DNA from: JBBPXY01 sp038200435 | GTDB taxonomy: Bacteria > Actinomycetota > Thermoleophilia > Solirubrobacterales > Solirubrobacteraceae | NCBI GenBank assembly: GCA_038200435.1 | Contig: JBBPXY010000017.1 | Span: forward strand, 1 to 8,692 | Direction: 5' to 3' | DNA: 8,692 bases | Part shown: one piece after another, positions 1 to 7,172 of the stretch | Layout of the letters: every line of letters starts with the position of its first letter | How positions within the stretch are numbered: position 1 is the first letter of the stretch | The notes under the pieces: model-generated | What the model was told of the DNA's origin: nothing | The model's database searches: none | What the model saw: only the letters and a program-made list of their open reading frames with translations | Position numbers and translations under genes: made by a program

Positions 1-2
1 AG

Positions 3-68
3 ATGCTCGACCGCGGCGTGCCGGAGCTCGCCGAGCGCGCCCTCGGGGTGGCGACAAACGGTGACTGA
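3..68 (+). CDS. C-terminal end of a truncated upstream gene (unidentified)
   Basis: An open frame enters from the left edge and stops at TGA 66-68, giving about 21 C-terminal residues ending VATNGD. Nearly every codon ends in G or C, as in the real genes of this window; the alternative frame that stops at 62-64 reads as an arginine-rich shadow. The stop overlaps the start of the next gene by 8 bases (GTG at 61), an arrangement typical of translational coupling. The visible residues are too few to identify a family. As pure inference from context, HAD phosphatases like the next gene are often found with APH-type phosphotransferases and acyl-CoA dehydrogenases, the partners they are fused to in animal ACAD10, so one of those is a reasonable guess. 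Confidence 0.5.
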   Translation: MLDRGVPELAERALGVATNGD

Positions 69-678
69 GAAAACGAGGAAAGGCCTGCTGGTCGACTTCG
101 GTGGCGTGCTCACCACCGACGTCTTCGCTTCCTTCGCCGCCTTCTGCGAGCAGGAGGGCCTGGAGACCGGCACCGTGCGCGACCGCTTCATGAAGGATCC
201 GAGGGCACGCGAGCTGCTTGCCGATCTCGAGACCGGCAAGCTGACCGAAGAGCAGTTCGAGCCGAAGTTTGCTGCCGTGCTCGAGGTGAGCCCGGACAAC
301 CTGGTCGACCGCCTGTTCGCGGGCATGCGACCCGATGAGCAGATGCTCGCCGCCCTCGAAGCCGCGCGCCGCGCGGGAGTGAAGACCGGCCTCATCTCGA
401 ACTCCTGGGGCAAGGGCCGCTACGACCGCTCGAAGTTCCCCGAGCTCTTCGACGGTGTGGTCATCTCGGGGGAGGAGGGCATGCGCAAGCCCGAGCCGCG
501 CATGTACGAGCTCGGCGCTGAGCGGGTCGGGCTGAACCCTGCCGATTGCGTGTTCGTCGACGACCTCCCGTTCAACCTCAAGCCCGCGCGCGCGCTCGGG
601 ATGGCGACCGTGCTGCACCGCGACGCAGACCAAACGATCCCCGAGCTCGAGCGCCTCCTGGGCGTCTCGCTGTCGTAG
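61..678 (+). CDS. HAD-family hydrolase, epoxide-hydrolase-N-domain/ACAD10-like phosphatase
   Basis: A 205-residue, probably cytosolic HAD phosphohydrolase of subfamily IA. All four motifs are visible: motif I DFGGVL with nucleophile D12; motif II Ser113 in LISNS; motif III Lys143 in RKPEP; motif IV D167-D168 in VFVDD. Residues about 20-100 form the helical C1 cap. The stretch NLKPARALGM just after motif IV closely resembles the N-terminal phosphatase domain of mammalian soluble epoxide hydrolase, and the protein fits the group that also includes the ACAD10 HAD domain. The second motif I aspartate (D-x-D) is replaced by Gly14, as in other HAD members with DxGGV or DxGNV, so this is not by itself a sign of inactivity. 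The GTG start overlaps the preceding stop, with a GGGGTGG purine run about 10 bases upstream. The lipoprotein gene starts 8 bases after the stop. The substrate is unknown: a small phosphate ester or lipid phosphate is plausible for the family. Confidence 0.88.
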   Translation: MTEKTRKGLLVDFGGVLTTDVFASFAAFCEQEGLETGTVRDRFMKDPRARELLADLETGKLTEEQFEPKFAAVLEVSPDNLVDRLFAGMRPDEQMLAALEAARRAGVKTGLISNSWGKGRYDRSKFPELFDGVVISGEEGMRKPEPRMYELGAERVGLNPADCVFVDDLPFNLKPARALGMATVLHRDADQTIPELERLLGVSLS

Positions 679-686
679 AGAAACCC

Positions 687-1133
687 GTGCGCGCCGCGGG
701 CATCGCGCTGCTCGCGCTGGTGATCCTCGGCTCTGCCGGCTGCGGCCGCAAACCGCTCAGCACGGCGGAGTTCCAGGTACGAGCCCGGTCGATCTGCCTC
801 GCGGAGCGGGCGCGCTCGGAAGAGGTGCCGCGTCCGCAAGCCCCGGCGGACGTGCCTTCATTCGTGTCTGCCGCGATCGGGCTGGTGAGGCCCGCCGTGG
901 ACAAGCTGGGAGCCCTGCACGCTCCGGACGACCTGCGCCCACGTTACGAGACCGCCGTCGGGCTTCTCCGCCGCCGCCTGGGTCTGCTCGACGGCGCGGC
1001 GAAGAAGCTGCGCGACGGCGCCGAGCCGCTGGCCACCGTCGCCACGCTGCAGACGAAGCTCGCGCCGCTGCGCCGGGAGGAAGCGCGACAGTGGCCGGCG
1101 ATCGGGCTGCCCGAGTGCGCTCGGCCCGGATAG
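687..1133 (+). CDS. Small predicted lipoprotein, two-cysteine helical protein of unknown function
   Basis: A 148-residue protein read from GTG 687, 8 bases after the HAD stop. This start is chosen because it opens directly into a lipoprotein-type signal peptide: one Arg, a hydrophobic run (IALLALVIL) and GSAGC, with Cys19 as the likely lipidated residue. The lipobox is imperfect (Ser rather than Leu at -3). The frame stays open upstream inside the HAD gene, but that part reads as an arginine-rich shadow. The mature part is rich in Ala, Leu, Arg and Glu and looks all-helical, with Cys37 (SICLAE) and Cys144 (GLPECA) placed to form a disulfide tying the first helix to the C-terminus. Small exported proteins of this shape, an early ICxxA and a late Gly-Leu-Pro-x-Cys, are familiar to me from Thermoleophilia, but I know of no assigned function. 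A weak purine run (GAGAAA) precedes the start. It is probably co-transcribed with the HAD gene. Confidence 0.72.
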   Translation: MRAAGIALLALVILGSAGCGRKPLSTAEFQVRARSICLAERARSEEVPRPQAPADVPSFVSAAIGLVRPAVDKLGALHAPDDLRPRYETAVGLLRRRLGLLDGAAKKLRDGAEPLATVATLQTKLAPLRREEARQWPAIGLPECARPG

Positions 1134-1137
1134 CCGC

Positions 1138-2817
1138 TCACACCTCCCCCAGCATTCCGTCGGCGCTGTGATCCGCCAGCGCCGCGATGGTCAGGCTGGG
1201 ATTGGGACCGACGGGCCCGGGAACGGCCGCCCCGTCGACGACGTAGAGGCCGGGATGACCGAACACCTCCCCGCGGGAGTCGACGACACCCTCGGCCGGG
1301 GTGCGCCCCATCGGCGCCCCTCCCAGCGGGTGGACGGTGGCGAGCCGGTTGAGATGCCAGACGGGGTTGTCCAAGTACTTGCCCCCGAGCGCGCCGGCGA
1401 GCTGTCGCGAGAGCTCCCGCATGCGGTCGAAGAGCTCCTGCGAGGCGCCCTGCTTGCGCCAGCGCACCTCGAGGCGCCCGTCGCGGAGCCGCATGACGCC
1501 ATCGGGCACGTCGCGGCCCATGCCGAGTAGGGGCAGAAGCCCGGCCGAGAACGAGGCCTCGCCGAGCAGCTGAGCGAGGTCGCCGCTCAAGTGGGTGGCG
1601 CGCGGGCGCCGTAAGCGGGCCTTCACCGCACCGCGCATCAAGGGAGCAGCGCGGCGCACGCCGCCGGGCGCCTCGACAACGTGCAGCAGCCATGAGAGGA
1701 ACGGTGGCAGGCCTGCGTCCTCGAGGTAGAAGCCCCGTCCCTCCCCGCCGTCGAGCGCGTCGTCGACCCGTACGGCGCTCGTGATCGTCGGCCCGCGGCC
1801 CGGATCCACGTCGCGACGGATCCGGGTGACGATGGTCATCAGGTCGCCGTTGCCCGAGAAACGGGTGCCGAGACGCGCGCTCAGCCCAGGCAGCGCCGAG
1901 CGGTTGCGCATGAGGAGGTAGGTCGAGCCGAGCGTGCCGGCCGCAAGCACCAAACGGTCGGCCGTGAGCGTACGCCGCGGTAGAGCCCATGTGTCGGTCT
2001 CCTCCCCTTCGCGCTCGGCCGCGTGCTCGACGTACTCAATGCGGTAGCCACCCTGCGCGCGCGGCGCGATGGAGCGCACCTCGCAACGAATCCGCAGGTC
2101 AGCTCCCGCGCGCTGGGCCGCACTGAGGTAGTTGAAGTCCAGCGTGTTCTTCGCGCCGTAGTTGCAACCGATCACGCACTCGCCGCACAGCCGGCAGGTA
2201 GTCCGCGTGCGACCGTGGAGGTTCGGGTGCTCCTCGCGCAGCGGCTCGCCGACCACGGGCGCTTCGCCCGGCACCGGAGCGAAGGAGACGGCCAGGGGAG
2301 GCAACGACCAGTCGAGGTCGAGCTCGCGGGCCGCGTCGGCGAACGCGCGCGTCTTGGGCGTCGCGTCATAGGGCGCAGTGTCGAACGGGTAGGGCTGCAC
2401 GCCGATCGCCCGCTCGACTCGGTCGTAGTGCGGTTCGAGGTCGGCTCGCGTGACGGGCCAGTGCTCGTAGCCGTTCTCGGCGCGCGGATCCTCGGTCACG
2501 AACCAGCGCTCATCCTTACGCATCAGCACGTTGGCGTAGATGAGCGAGCCGCCGCCCAGGCCACTCGCGACAAAGGCGTCGAGGCCGTCGAACGACCACA
2601 CGTCCCACAGGCCGTGCAGCCCGACGGCCGGCTCCCAGAGGTTCTGCTTGACGCCGCGGGGGCTCCGCGGGAACGAGTCGGGCGGGTAGGCCTTGCCCCG
2701 CTCGACGACGCACACGCGCTCGCCGGCCTCCGCCAGACGACAGGCCGTCACGGCGCCACCGAACCCCGAGCCGACCACGATCGCGTCGAAGTGCTCGGGT
2801 GAAGAGGGCGCGTTCAC
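1138..2817 (-). CDS. GMC-family FAD oxidoreductase, ChoD/cholesterol-oxidase-like
   Basis: A 559-residue GMC oxidoreductase using FAD to oxidise an alcohol. The N-terminal Rossmann motif is VVGSGFGG (residues 14-21), followed by the ribose-binding acid in VVERG (Glu39). GLGGGSLIYAN (86-96) is the second FAD-contacting segment. HPLGG (His496) and GPNPSLTI (Asn539) supply the family's catalytic His/Asn pair, and LYVVDGAAVPG precedes the latter. The layout, including GAKNTLDFNYL (221-231) and LVLAAGTLGS (289-298), matches mycobacterial ChoD (Rv3409c), a putative cholesterol oxidase of similar length. Residues 208-218 hold CxxCxxCxxxC, a ferredoxin-like spacing. A hydrophobic, basic stretch at about 365-432 could contact membrane or a lipid substrate. 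No signal peptide or Tat motif is visible, so a cytosolic or membrane-peripheral enzyme is expected. It starts at GTG with a good ribosome-binding site, 18 bases after the protease stop, and ends 4 bases from the convergent lipoprotein gene. Sterol, hydroxysteroid or long-chain alcohol are possible substrates; the exact one is not determined. Confidence 0.92.
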   Translation of the reverse strand: MNAPSSPEHFDAIVVGSGFGGAVTACRLAEAGERVCVVERGKAYPPDSFPRSPRGVKQNLWEPAVGLHGLWDVWSFDGLDAFVASGLGGGSLIYANVLMRKDERWFVTEDPRAENGYEHWPVTRADLEPHYDRVERAIGVQPYPFDTAPYDATPKTRAFADAARELDLDWSLPPLAVSFAPVPGEAPVVGEPLREEHPNLHGRTRTTCRLCGECVIGCNYGAKNTLDFNYLSAAQRAGADLRIRCEVRSIAPRAQGGYRIEYVEHAAEREGEETDTWALPRRTLTADRLVLAAGTLGSTYLLMRNRSALPGLSARLGTRFSGNGDLMTIVTRIRRDVDPGRGPTITSAVRVDDALDGGEGRGFYLEDAGLPPFLSWLLHVVEAPGGVRRAAPLMRGAVKARLRRPRATHLSGDLAQLLGEASFSAGLLPLLGMGRDVPDGVMRLRDGRLEVRWRKQGASQELFDRMRELSRQLAGALGGKYLDNPVWHLNRLATVHPLGGAPMGRTPAEGVVDSRGEVFGHPGLYVVDGAAVPGPVGPNPSLTIAALADHSADGMLGEV

Positions 2818-2824
2818 GCGCCCA

Positions 2825-2833
2825 TTCCTACCT
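2825..2833 (-). promoter_or_regulatory. Ribosome-binding site of the GMC oxidoreductase gene
   Basis: The - strand reads AGGTAGGAA, ending 8 bases before GTG at 2817. It lies within the 18-base gap after the protease stop (TGA at 2838-2836). Together with the absence of room for a promoter, it supports the GTG as the start and translation of this gene from the protease transcript. Confidence 0.65.
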
Positions 2834-2835
2834 GA

Positions 2836-5800
2836 TCAGCGGGCCGAGAACCGTCTCGGTTGTGGCCGGCCGACGTTCCCGAAGATGTCGTAGATGCGGA
2901 AGCGAGCCGCGTAGGTGCCACGGGGGAAGCGGCCGCGAAGGCCGAGCCGCCAGCTGGTCGTGCCGCGCGCAGGGAGGAAGTGCGGGCTGGTGCGGCAGCT
3001 TCGGTTACGCCCGAGGTGCCCCTTGCTGTCGATGAACCGACAACCGCTGTGCGTGAGCAGCGCAACCGCCACGAGAACGCGCTTGACGCCACCCGACCGC
3101 GAACGTGTCTTGCCGGCGACGCCCTTGCAGCCCGTGTCGCGACCGGTCCCGCGCACGGCGATCCGCCTGGTCGAGGCGTAGAGGCCGTTGCGCGCGAGCG
3201 CGAACGAGGGCGCGGTGCGGTCGGTGCATAGAGGGAGCTCCCCTGGCGTGGGCGGAGGCCCTACCGCCGGGCCGCCCGGAAGCGCGAGCGTGGTCGGGAA
3301 GCCCAGGTTGCCCGCCTCGTCGCGCGCCCGCAGGGTGATTGACGTGGCGCCCTTGGGCGGCGTCACATCGCGCGAGTAGTTCGTCCCGCCGGCCACGGGC
3401 TTGCCCGCGCCGATGTCGGCACCCTGGCCGTTGGCGTCGGTCTCGTAAGCCGTCGCCGTGCCGCACAACCCGTCGTCGCCCGGAGACTTGAACGTGAGCC
3501 GGAACCGCCCGTCCGTCCCGCGGACGACCTTCGCGTTTTCGAAGGCCCCGGGAGCCGTGCCGTCGGCGTCGTAGTTGCCCGTCTGATGGTCGTCGTGGCG
3601 GAAGGAGGGCCATTCCGGCTGGCATGAGGGCGCTCCCGGAGCGTTCCACTCATACAGGAAGCCCTCGCGTGTGATGTCGGCGATGCGCTTGTCACTGGAG
3701 AGCGCCGGCGGGGCGAACAGCCACCCGCCCGTGACCTTCGGGAAGCCGGGCGCGTCGGCGCCGGACTGGCCGTCGTAGGCGTGCAACAGCCCGAGACCGG
3801 TGCCCGCCAGGACCTGATTCGTGGAGCCTGACTTGACCTTGCCGATGTTCGACGCCGAGAGGAACTGGTAGTCGTCGGTGACCTGCGGGAAGGCGGGTAG
3901 CTGGGTGCCTTCGGTGCCGAGCTGGGGGTTGATCGCGTTGATCACGTGCTCATAGGGCACGTTCTGGCCCGCCAGGACAAGGTTTGCCGCCTGAGCCAGG
4001 GTGACGCCGTACTTGACGACCGCCGGGCCGCTTCCATCGAGGTTGCCGATGGACGTCGACTCGAAGAGGTTGAGCTGCTGTGGATCGGGCTCGGGCACGT
4101 TCGAGGCCGGTCCACTTCGGTCCTGCTTCAGGTTCTTGACCTTCGTGCCGTCCGGCTGGTAGATCCCGATCGCGCCGCCGGTGGTCGAGACGACGATGCG
4201 CTGCTGGCCTCCGAGCTTGACGAGCGACGCGTCGTGGCCGGGGCCGACGAGCGGGAGCGTGGACTGGATCCCCCCCGGAAGCTTGAGCGGCCACTTCGGC
4301 CCGAGTAGCTGGCCCGTCGCGCCGTTGATCCCGTAGACCCGCGAAGTTCCACCGGCAGCATTGCCGAGGGCGAAGGCGATCGCCCCGGAGAAGCCTCCCT
4401 GGAAGTCAGGCTGGCCCTCCGAGTCGTAGTTCTCGTTCGAGGCCACGACGATGTCGTCGACCCCGTCGCCGTTGAGGTCGCCGACGGCCGGATCGTTGAT
4501 CGACTCCGCCTTGACCTGATCGATCGGCGCCTTCCCGGGGTCGACGAGCTCGAACGGGAAATGAGGTACAGGCGAGCCGTCGGGCCGGAAGGCGTACACG
4601 TGCCCGTCGAGCGCAGCGATCACGATGTCGAGCGGCTTGGACTTGCCCTCGAGGTGACCGAGCGCGGGACTCGCCAGGAAACCGCACTTGCGATGGGTCA
4701 CCGGCTTGTCGGGCGCGACCGGGTTCTGTCGCTGATCGGAACCCTTGCAGAAGTCGGGGTTGATCGAGACGGGGAAGCCCGGCCGCAGCTCGCCCTTGTA
4801 GTTCCAGACGTAGAGGTGTGTGCCCGCGGCGTCGATGATCTCAGGACGGCCGTCGCCGTCGATGTCGGCGATGCTCGCACCGCGCAGAGGCTCGAGCGGC
4901 GGTTCCACGCCGGCGGCGCTCAACACCGGCGCATGCGCCTTGGCCTGCTCAAGGGTCTGAGTCTCGAGGACGGGAAAGCCTTGAAGCTCCGAGCCGTCGG
5001 GCTCGTAGGCGTGCAGTTTGCCGTCCTCGAGCGGAACGATGAGCTCCTGCTTGTTGTCGCCGTTCAGGTCGGCGTAGCGGATGGGAGCCTCGCCGCCCGT
5101 GCCCATGCGCTTCGGGTAGCCCGCGCGCAGGGTCGAGTCGTTGATCGCGGTGAGGATCTTGCGGTCGATGCCGGGTACCCGGCCGGCGGGAGCGGCGTCG
5201 ACGTCCGTGACGACCAGCTTCACCGTGAACTGGCCCTTGAACGGATTCACGCGCGAGGGGTCGAAGTAGGGGCCACCGAGGTCCTTCGCTGCGTCCTTGG
5301 CGATGCCCTGCGGGTTGAAGGTGACCTCTTTGTTCTGAGGCCCGCTCTCTGTGCCGCTCGCGTTCGGGATCGGCGCACAGACACCGTCACCGTTAGCGCC
5401 GTCGCCCTGGTTGTCGGGTCCGGGCGCTCCGTTCGGCCCCGACTGGAACGTGGGGCAGGCCTGTAGCTCCCACTTCCATGCCTGATTATTCGCGAAGCGG
5501 TTGTTCGCGTGGAACTTGACCGTCACGGAGCTGCCGGTGACCGGTGCGTACCAGTCCGGCGAGTCGATCGAGGCCTCGGGTGGGATCTTGCTCTGATCGA
5601 TCGCCACACTCACGGCCTTGCCGACGTCGGCGCGCCCCCAGCCGAAGTGCGAGTCCCAGCCCTTGGCCGCGGGATCGGGGTTTCCGATACCGCCAGTGTT
5701 ACCGGGGAGCACATCCTCCGCAGTCTGCTCGAGGATCTCGCGCGTCTCGTCGGCGTTCAGATCCGTGCCGCGCTTCTTCGCGGCGGCGATCACGAGCGCC

Positions 5801-7134
5801 GCCGCGCCGGCGGCCTTGCCTGTGTTCGTCGAGCCGGTCGGACCCTCCATCGAGATCGAGCTCTTGCCGCCGAACTGAGTGGTGTTGGCGCCTCGGAAGA
5901 AGGTGCCCGGCGGAGCGTTGGCGGGGACGGTCGCCGCGCCGAGCTGGGAAAGTTGGCCCGAGATCTCGTTCGACATGCCGATACCGACCGTGTCCGGCAC
6001 GGTGCCCTCGATCAACATCGTGTGGTTGTAGTTGGCCGGGTAGTTGTGGTTGGCCGTGTTGAGGTCGTTGCCCGAGTAGGTCTGGGTCACGCCCTGCTCG
6101 TAGGCGTACTGCGAGGCGCGCTCGGTGAACTTGGAGTGGTAGAGGGAGCCGTCGGCGCCCTCGATCACCTTCGCGCCGATCTTCGTGGCGTAGAAGATCC
6201 CCAGCCCGAAAGTGTCCCCGTCGGAGACGAAGGTGTCCCACACGCGCACGGGCACGAACTGGCACTTCGGGCAGACGCCGATCGAATCCTTGCCCTCGTT
6301 CCCCCGTTCGACGGCCTCGCTCGTCCGGCCGCTGCCGTGGTTCTTAGCAGCGAAGTAGCTCGACTGGTCGAACGGATCGTTGTCGTCGTTGAAGAAGTCC
6401 CAGCCGGCGATGTCGTCGACGAAACCGTTGCCCTGCCCGGCGGACTCGCCGTCGGTACCGTTGGAGAACGTCTTGATCAGGTCCTGCGCGTCGACCATGT
6501 TGTCGACGCCGTTTGGCCCCGCGTTCTTGTTGACGCGCGTGTCGTTCGCGTAATCGTCGACGTTGAACGCGCCGTCGCGGTTGAGGTCGTAGCCGTTCTC
6601 GGGCGCGCTCGGGTCGGTGCTGTTGTCCGCCTTCTGTGGGAGAGGCAGCTCGCTCTTGTTCAGATGCACCTGGAGGCGCAGCGCCGGGCGGTCCCACTTG
6701 ATGCCGGTATCGAGGATCGCCACCGTGGTGCCCGGATCGCCGCGCGTCTCCTTCCACGCCCCCGCGGCGTTGAAGCCGGCGATCTGCAGCTTGCCCGCCC
6801 GCGGGTCGCGCGGGTCGATGTACACCGTATTGGGCGCCAGTCGAGACGCGAAGCCGAAGAGGTCGAACTGCTGGTCGTAGAGACTCTGCGTCGTAGAGCC
6901 GTCCTCGTCGTCGGGCTCCGAGCTGTCGTACTTCGGGTCGTTCGGTGTGTCCCGGCGCTGGACGTTGCTACCGATCGGGGGCTGGCCCGGCACGGGGTTC
7001 GGCGTCTGCAGCTGCTGCTGCGTATCGCTGTCCCGCGGCTGATCGAAGTTGCGATTCGGATCCACAGCGGCCCAAGCCGGGACGGCGAGGAGCAGCGCGA
7101 CGAGAACAGCCAGCAGCAGCGAGCGCAAACGCAC
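2836..7134 (-). CDS. Secreted S8 (subtilisin-like) serine protease with FG-GAP/PQQ-like beta-propeller
   Basis: A 1432-residue exported multidomain protease. The frame is open to 7491, but those extra 119 codons are an arginine-rich shadow of the transporter gene; GTG 7134 opens directly into a signal peptide (RLRS, then a Leu/Ala/Val run, cleavage near WAA). Domains: acidic linker about 25-85; peptidase about 100-510 with Asp142 (AILDTG), His266 (NHGSG), oxyanion Asn356 (YSGND), and nucleophile Ser435 (TGSTNTG) or Ser428 (ISMEGP), closing with GWGRADVGKAV (498-508); beta-sandwich-like region about 520-660; beta-propeller about 685-1180. Propeller blades carry DxNGDxxxE/D loops at 689, 757 and 886, degenerate ones near 827 and 1031, and repeated DGxxxAYxPDG strands; it ends in the closing-type FRHDDHQTG (1178-1186). 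An interaction domain with RDEAGNLG (1271-1278) and an Arg/Cys-rich end (1303-1432) follow. An EF-hand-like loop (183-194) sits between Asp and His. Cysteines, including CPKC at 288-291, occur mostly in near pairs, fitting extracellular disulfides. No LPxTG or C-terminal membrane anchor is seen. It probably degrades extracellular protein; the propeller may bind a ligand or the cell surface. Confidence 0.9.
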   Translation of the reverse strand: MRLRSLLLAVLVALLLAVPAWAAVDPNRNFDQPRDSDTQQQLQTPNPVPGQPPIGSNVQRRDTPNDPKYDSSEPDDEDGSTTQSLYDQQFDLFGFASRLAPNTVYIDPRDPRAGKLQIAGFNAAGAWKETRGDPGTTVAILDTGIKWDRPALRLQVHLNKSELPLPQKADNSTDPSAPENGYDLNRDGAFNVDDYANDTRVNKNAGPNGVDNMVDAQDLIKTFSNGTDGESAGQGNGFVDDIAGWDFFNDDNDPFDQSSYFAAKNHGSGRTSEAVERGNEGKDSIGVCPKCQFVPVRVWDTFVSDGDTFGLGIFYATKIGAKVIEGADGSLYHSKFTERASQYAYEQGVTQTYSGNDLNTANHNYPANYNHTMLIEGTVPDTVGIGMSNEISGQLSQLGAATVPANAPPGTFFRGANTTQFGGKSSISMEGPTGSTNTGKAAGAAALVIAAAKKRGTDLNADETREILEQTAEDVLPGNTGGIGNPDPAAKGWDSHFGWGRADVGKAVSVAIDQSKIPPEASIDSPDWYAPVTGSSVTVKFHANNRFANNQAWKWELQACPTFQSGPNGAPGPDNQGDGANGDGVCAPIPNASGTESGPQNKEVTFNPQGIAKDAAKDLGGPYFDPSRVNPFKGQFTVKLVVTDVDAAPAGRVPGIDRKILTAINDSTLRAGYPKRMGTGGEAPIRYADLNGDNKQELIVPLEDGKLHAYEPDGSELQGFPVLETQTLEQAKAHAPVLSAAGVEPPLEPLRGASIADIDGDGRPEIIDAAGTHLYVWNYKGELRPGFPVSINPDFCKGSDQRQNPVAPDKPVTHRKCGFLASPALGHLEGKSKPLDIVIAALDGHVYAFRPDGSPVPHFPFELVDPGKAPIDQVKAESINDPAVGDLNGDGVDDIVVASNENYDSEGQPDFQGGFSGAIAFALGNAAGGTSRVYGINGATGQLLGPKWPLKLPGGIQSTLPLVGPGHDASLVKLGGQQRIVVSTTGGAIGIYQPDGTKVKNLKQDRSGPASNVPEPDPQQLNLFESTSIGNLDGSGPAVVKYGVTLAQAANLVLAGQNVPYEHVINAINPQLGTEGTQLPAFPQVTDDYQFLSASNIGKVKSGSTNQVLAGTGLGLLHAYDGQSGADAPGFPKVTGGWLFAPPALSSDKRIADITREGFLYEWNAPGAPSCQPEWPSFRHDDHQTGNYDADGTAPGAFENAKVVRGTDGRFRLTFKSPGDDGLCGTATAYETDANGQGADIGAGKPVAGGTNYSRDVTPPKGATSITLRARDEAGNLGFPTTLALPGGPAVGPPPTPGELPLCTDRTAPSFALARNGLYASTRRIAVRGTGRDTGCKGVAGKTRSRSGGVKRVLVAVALLTHSGCRFIDSKGHLGRNRSCRTSPHFLPARGTTSWRLGLRGRFPRGTYAARFRIYDIFGNVGRPQPRRFSAR

Positions 7135-7140
7135 GCGTTC

Positions 7141-7149
7141 AATATGACA
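7141..7149 (-). promoter_or_regulatory. Possible extended -10 promoter for a leaderless protease transcript
   Basis: In the 38-base gap between the transporter stop and the protease GTG, the - strand reads TGTCATATT: an extended -10 TG followed by CATATT, which matches 4 of 6 positions of TATAAT. It is a short AT-rich island in very GC-rich DNA. Seven bases beyond the hexamer falls exactly on the GTG at 7134, where a transcript would be leaderless, and no Shine-Dalgarno sequence precedes that GTG. No convincing -35 element is seen at 16-18 bases. Actinobacteria commonly use leaderless mRNAs, so this is plausible, but one short match is weak evidence. Confidence 0.3.
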
Positions 7150-7172
7150 CGCTCGCACCGGAATCGCGCCGA

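Noticed and set aside
61..678. Loss of activity in the HAD protein because motif I lacks the second aspartate
   Set aside because: Other HAD members of the DxGGV/DxGNV type share the substitution, including active phosphatases such as YihX.
1111..1124. Stem CCGAG/CTCGG with a TGCG loop near the convergent gene ends, considered as a terminator
   Set aside because: Only a 5-base stem, inside the lipoprotein coding region and without a T run; such stems are frequent by chance at this GC content.
944..1990. 348-residue open frame on the - strand across the lipoprotein and GMC genes
   Set aside because: Arginine-rich shadow spanning two real genes of opposite direction; no motif.
2023..2802. 259-residue open frame on the + strand opposite the GMC gene
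   Set aside because: Antisense shadow of a clear flavoenzyme; composition rich in Arg, Val and Ala without motifs.
4561..5466. 301-residue open frame on the + strand opposite the propeller
   Set aside because: Same shadow composition, no domain, and fully inside the well-supported propeller coding region.
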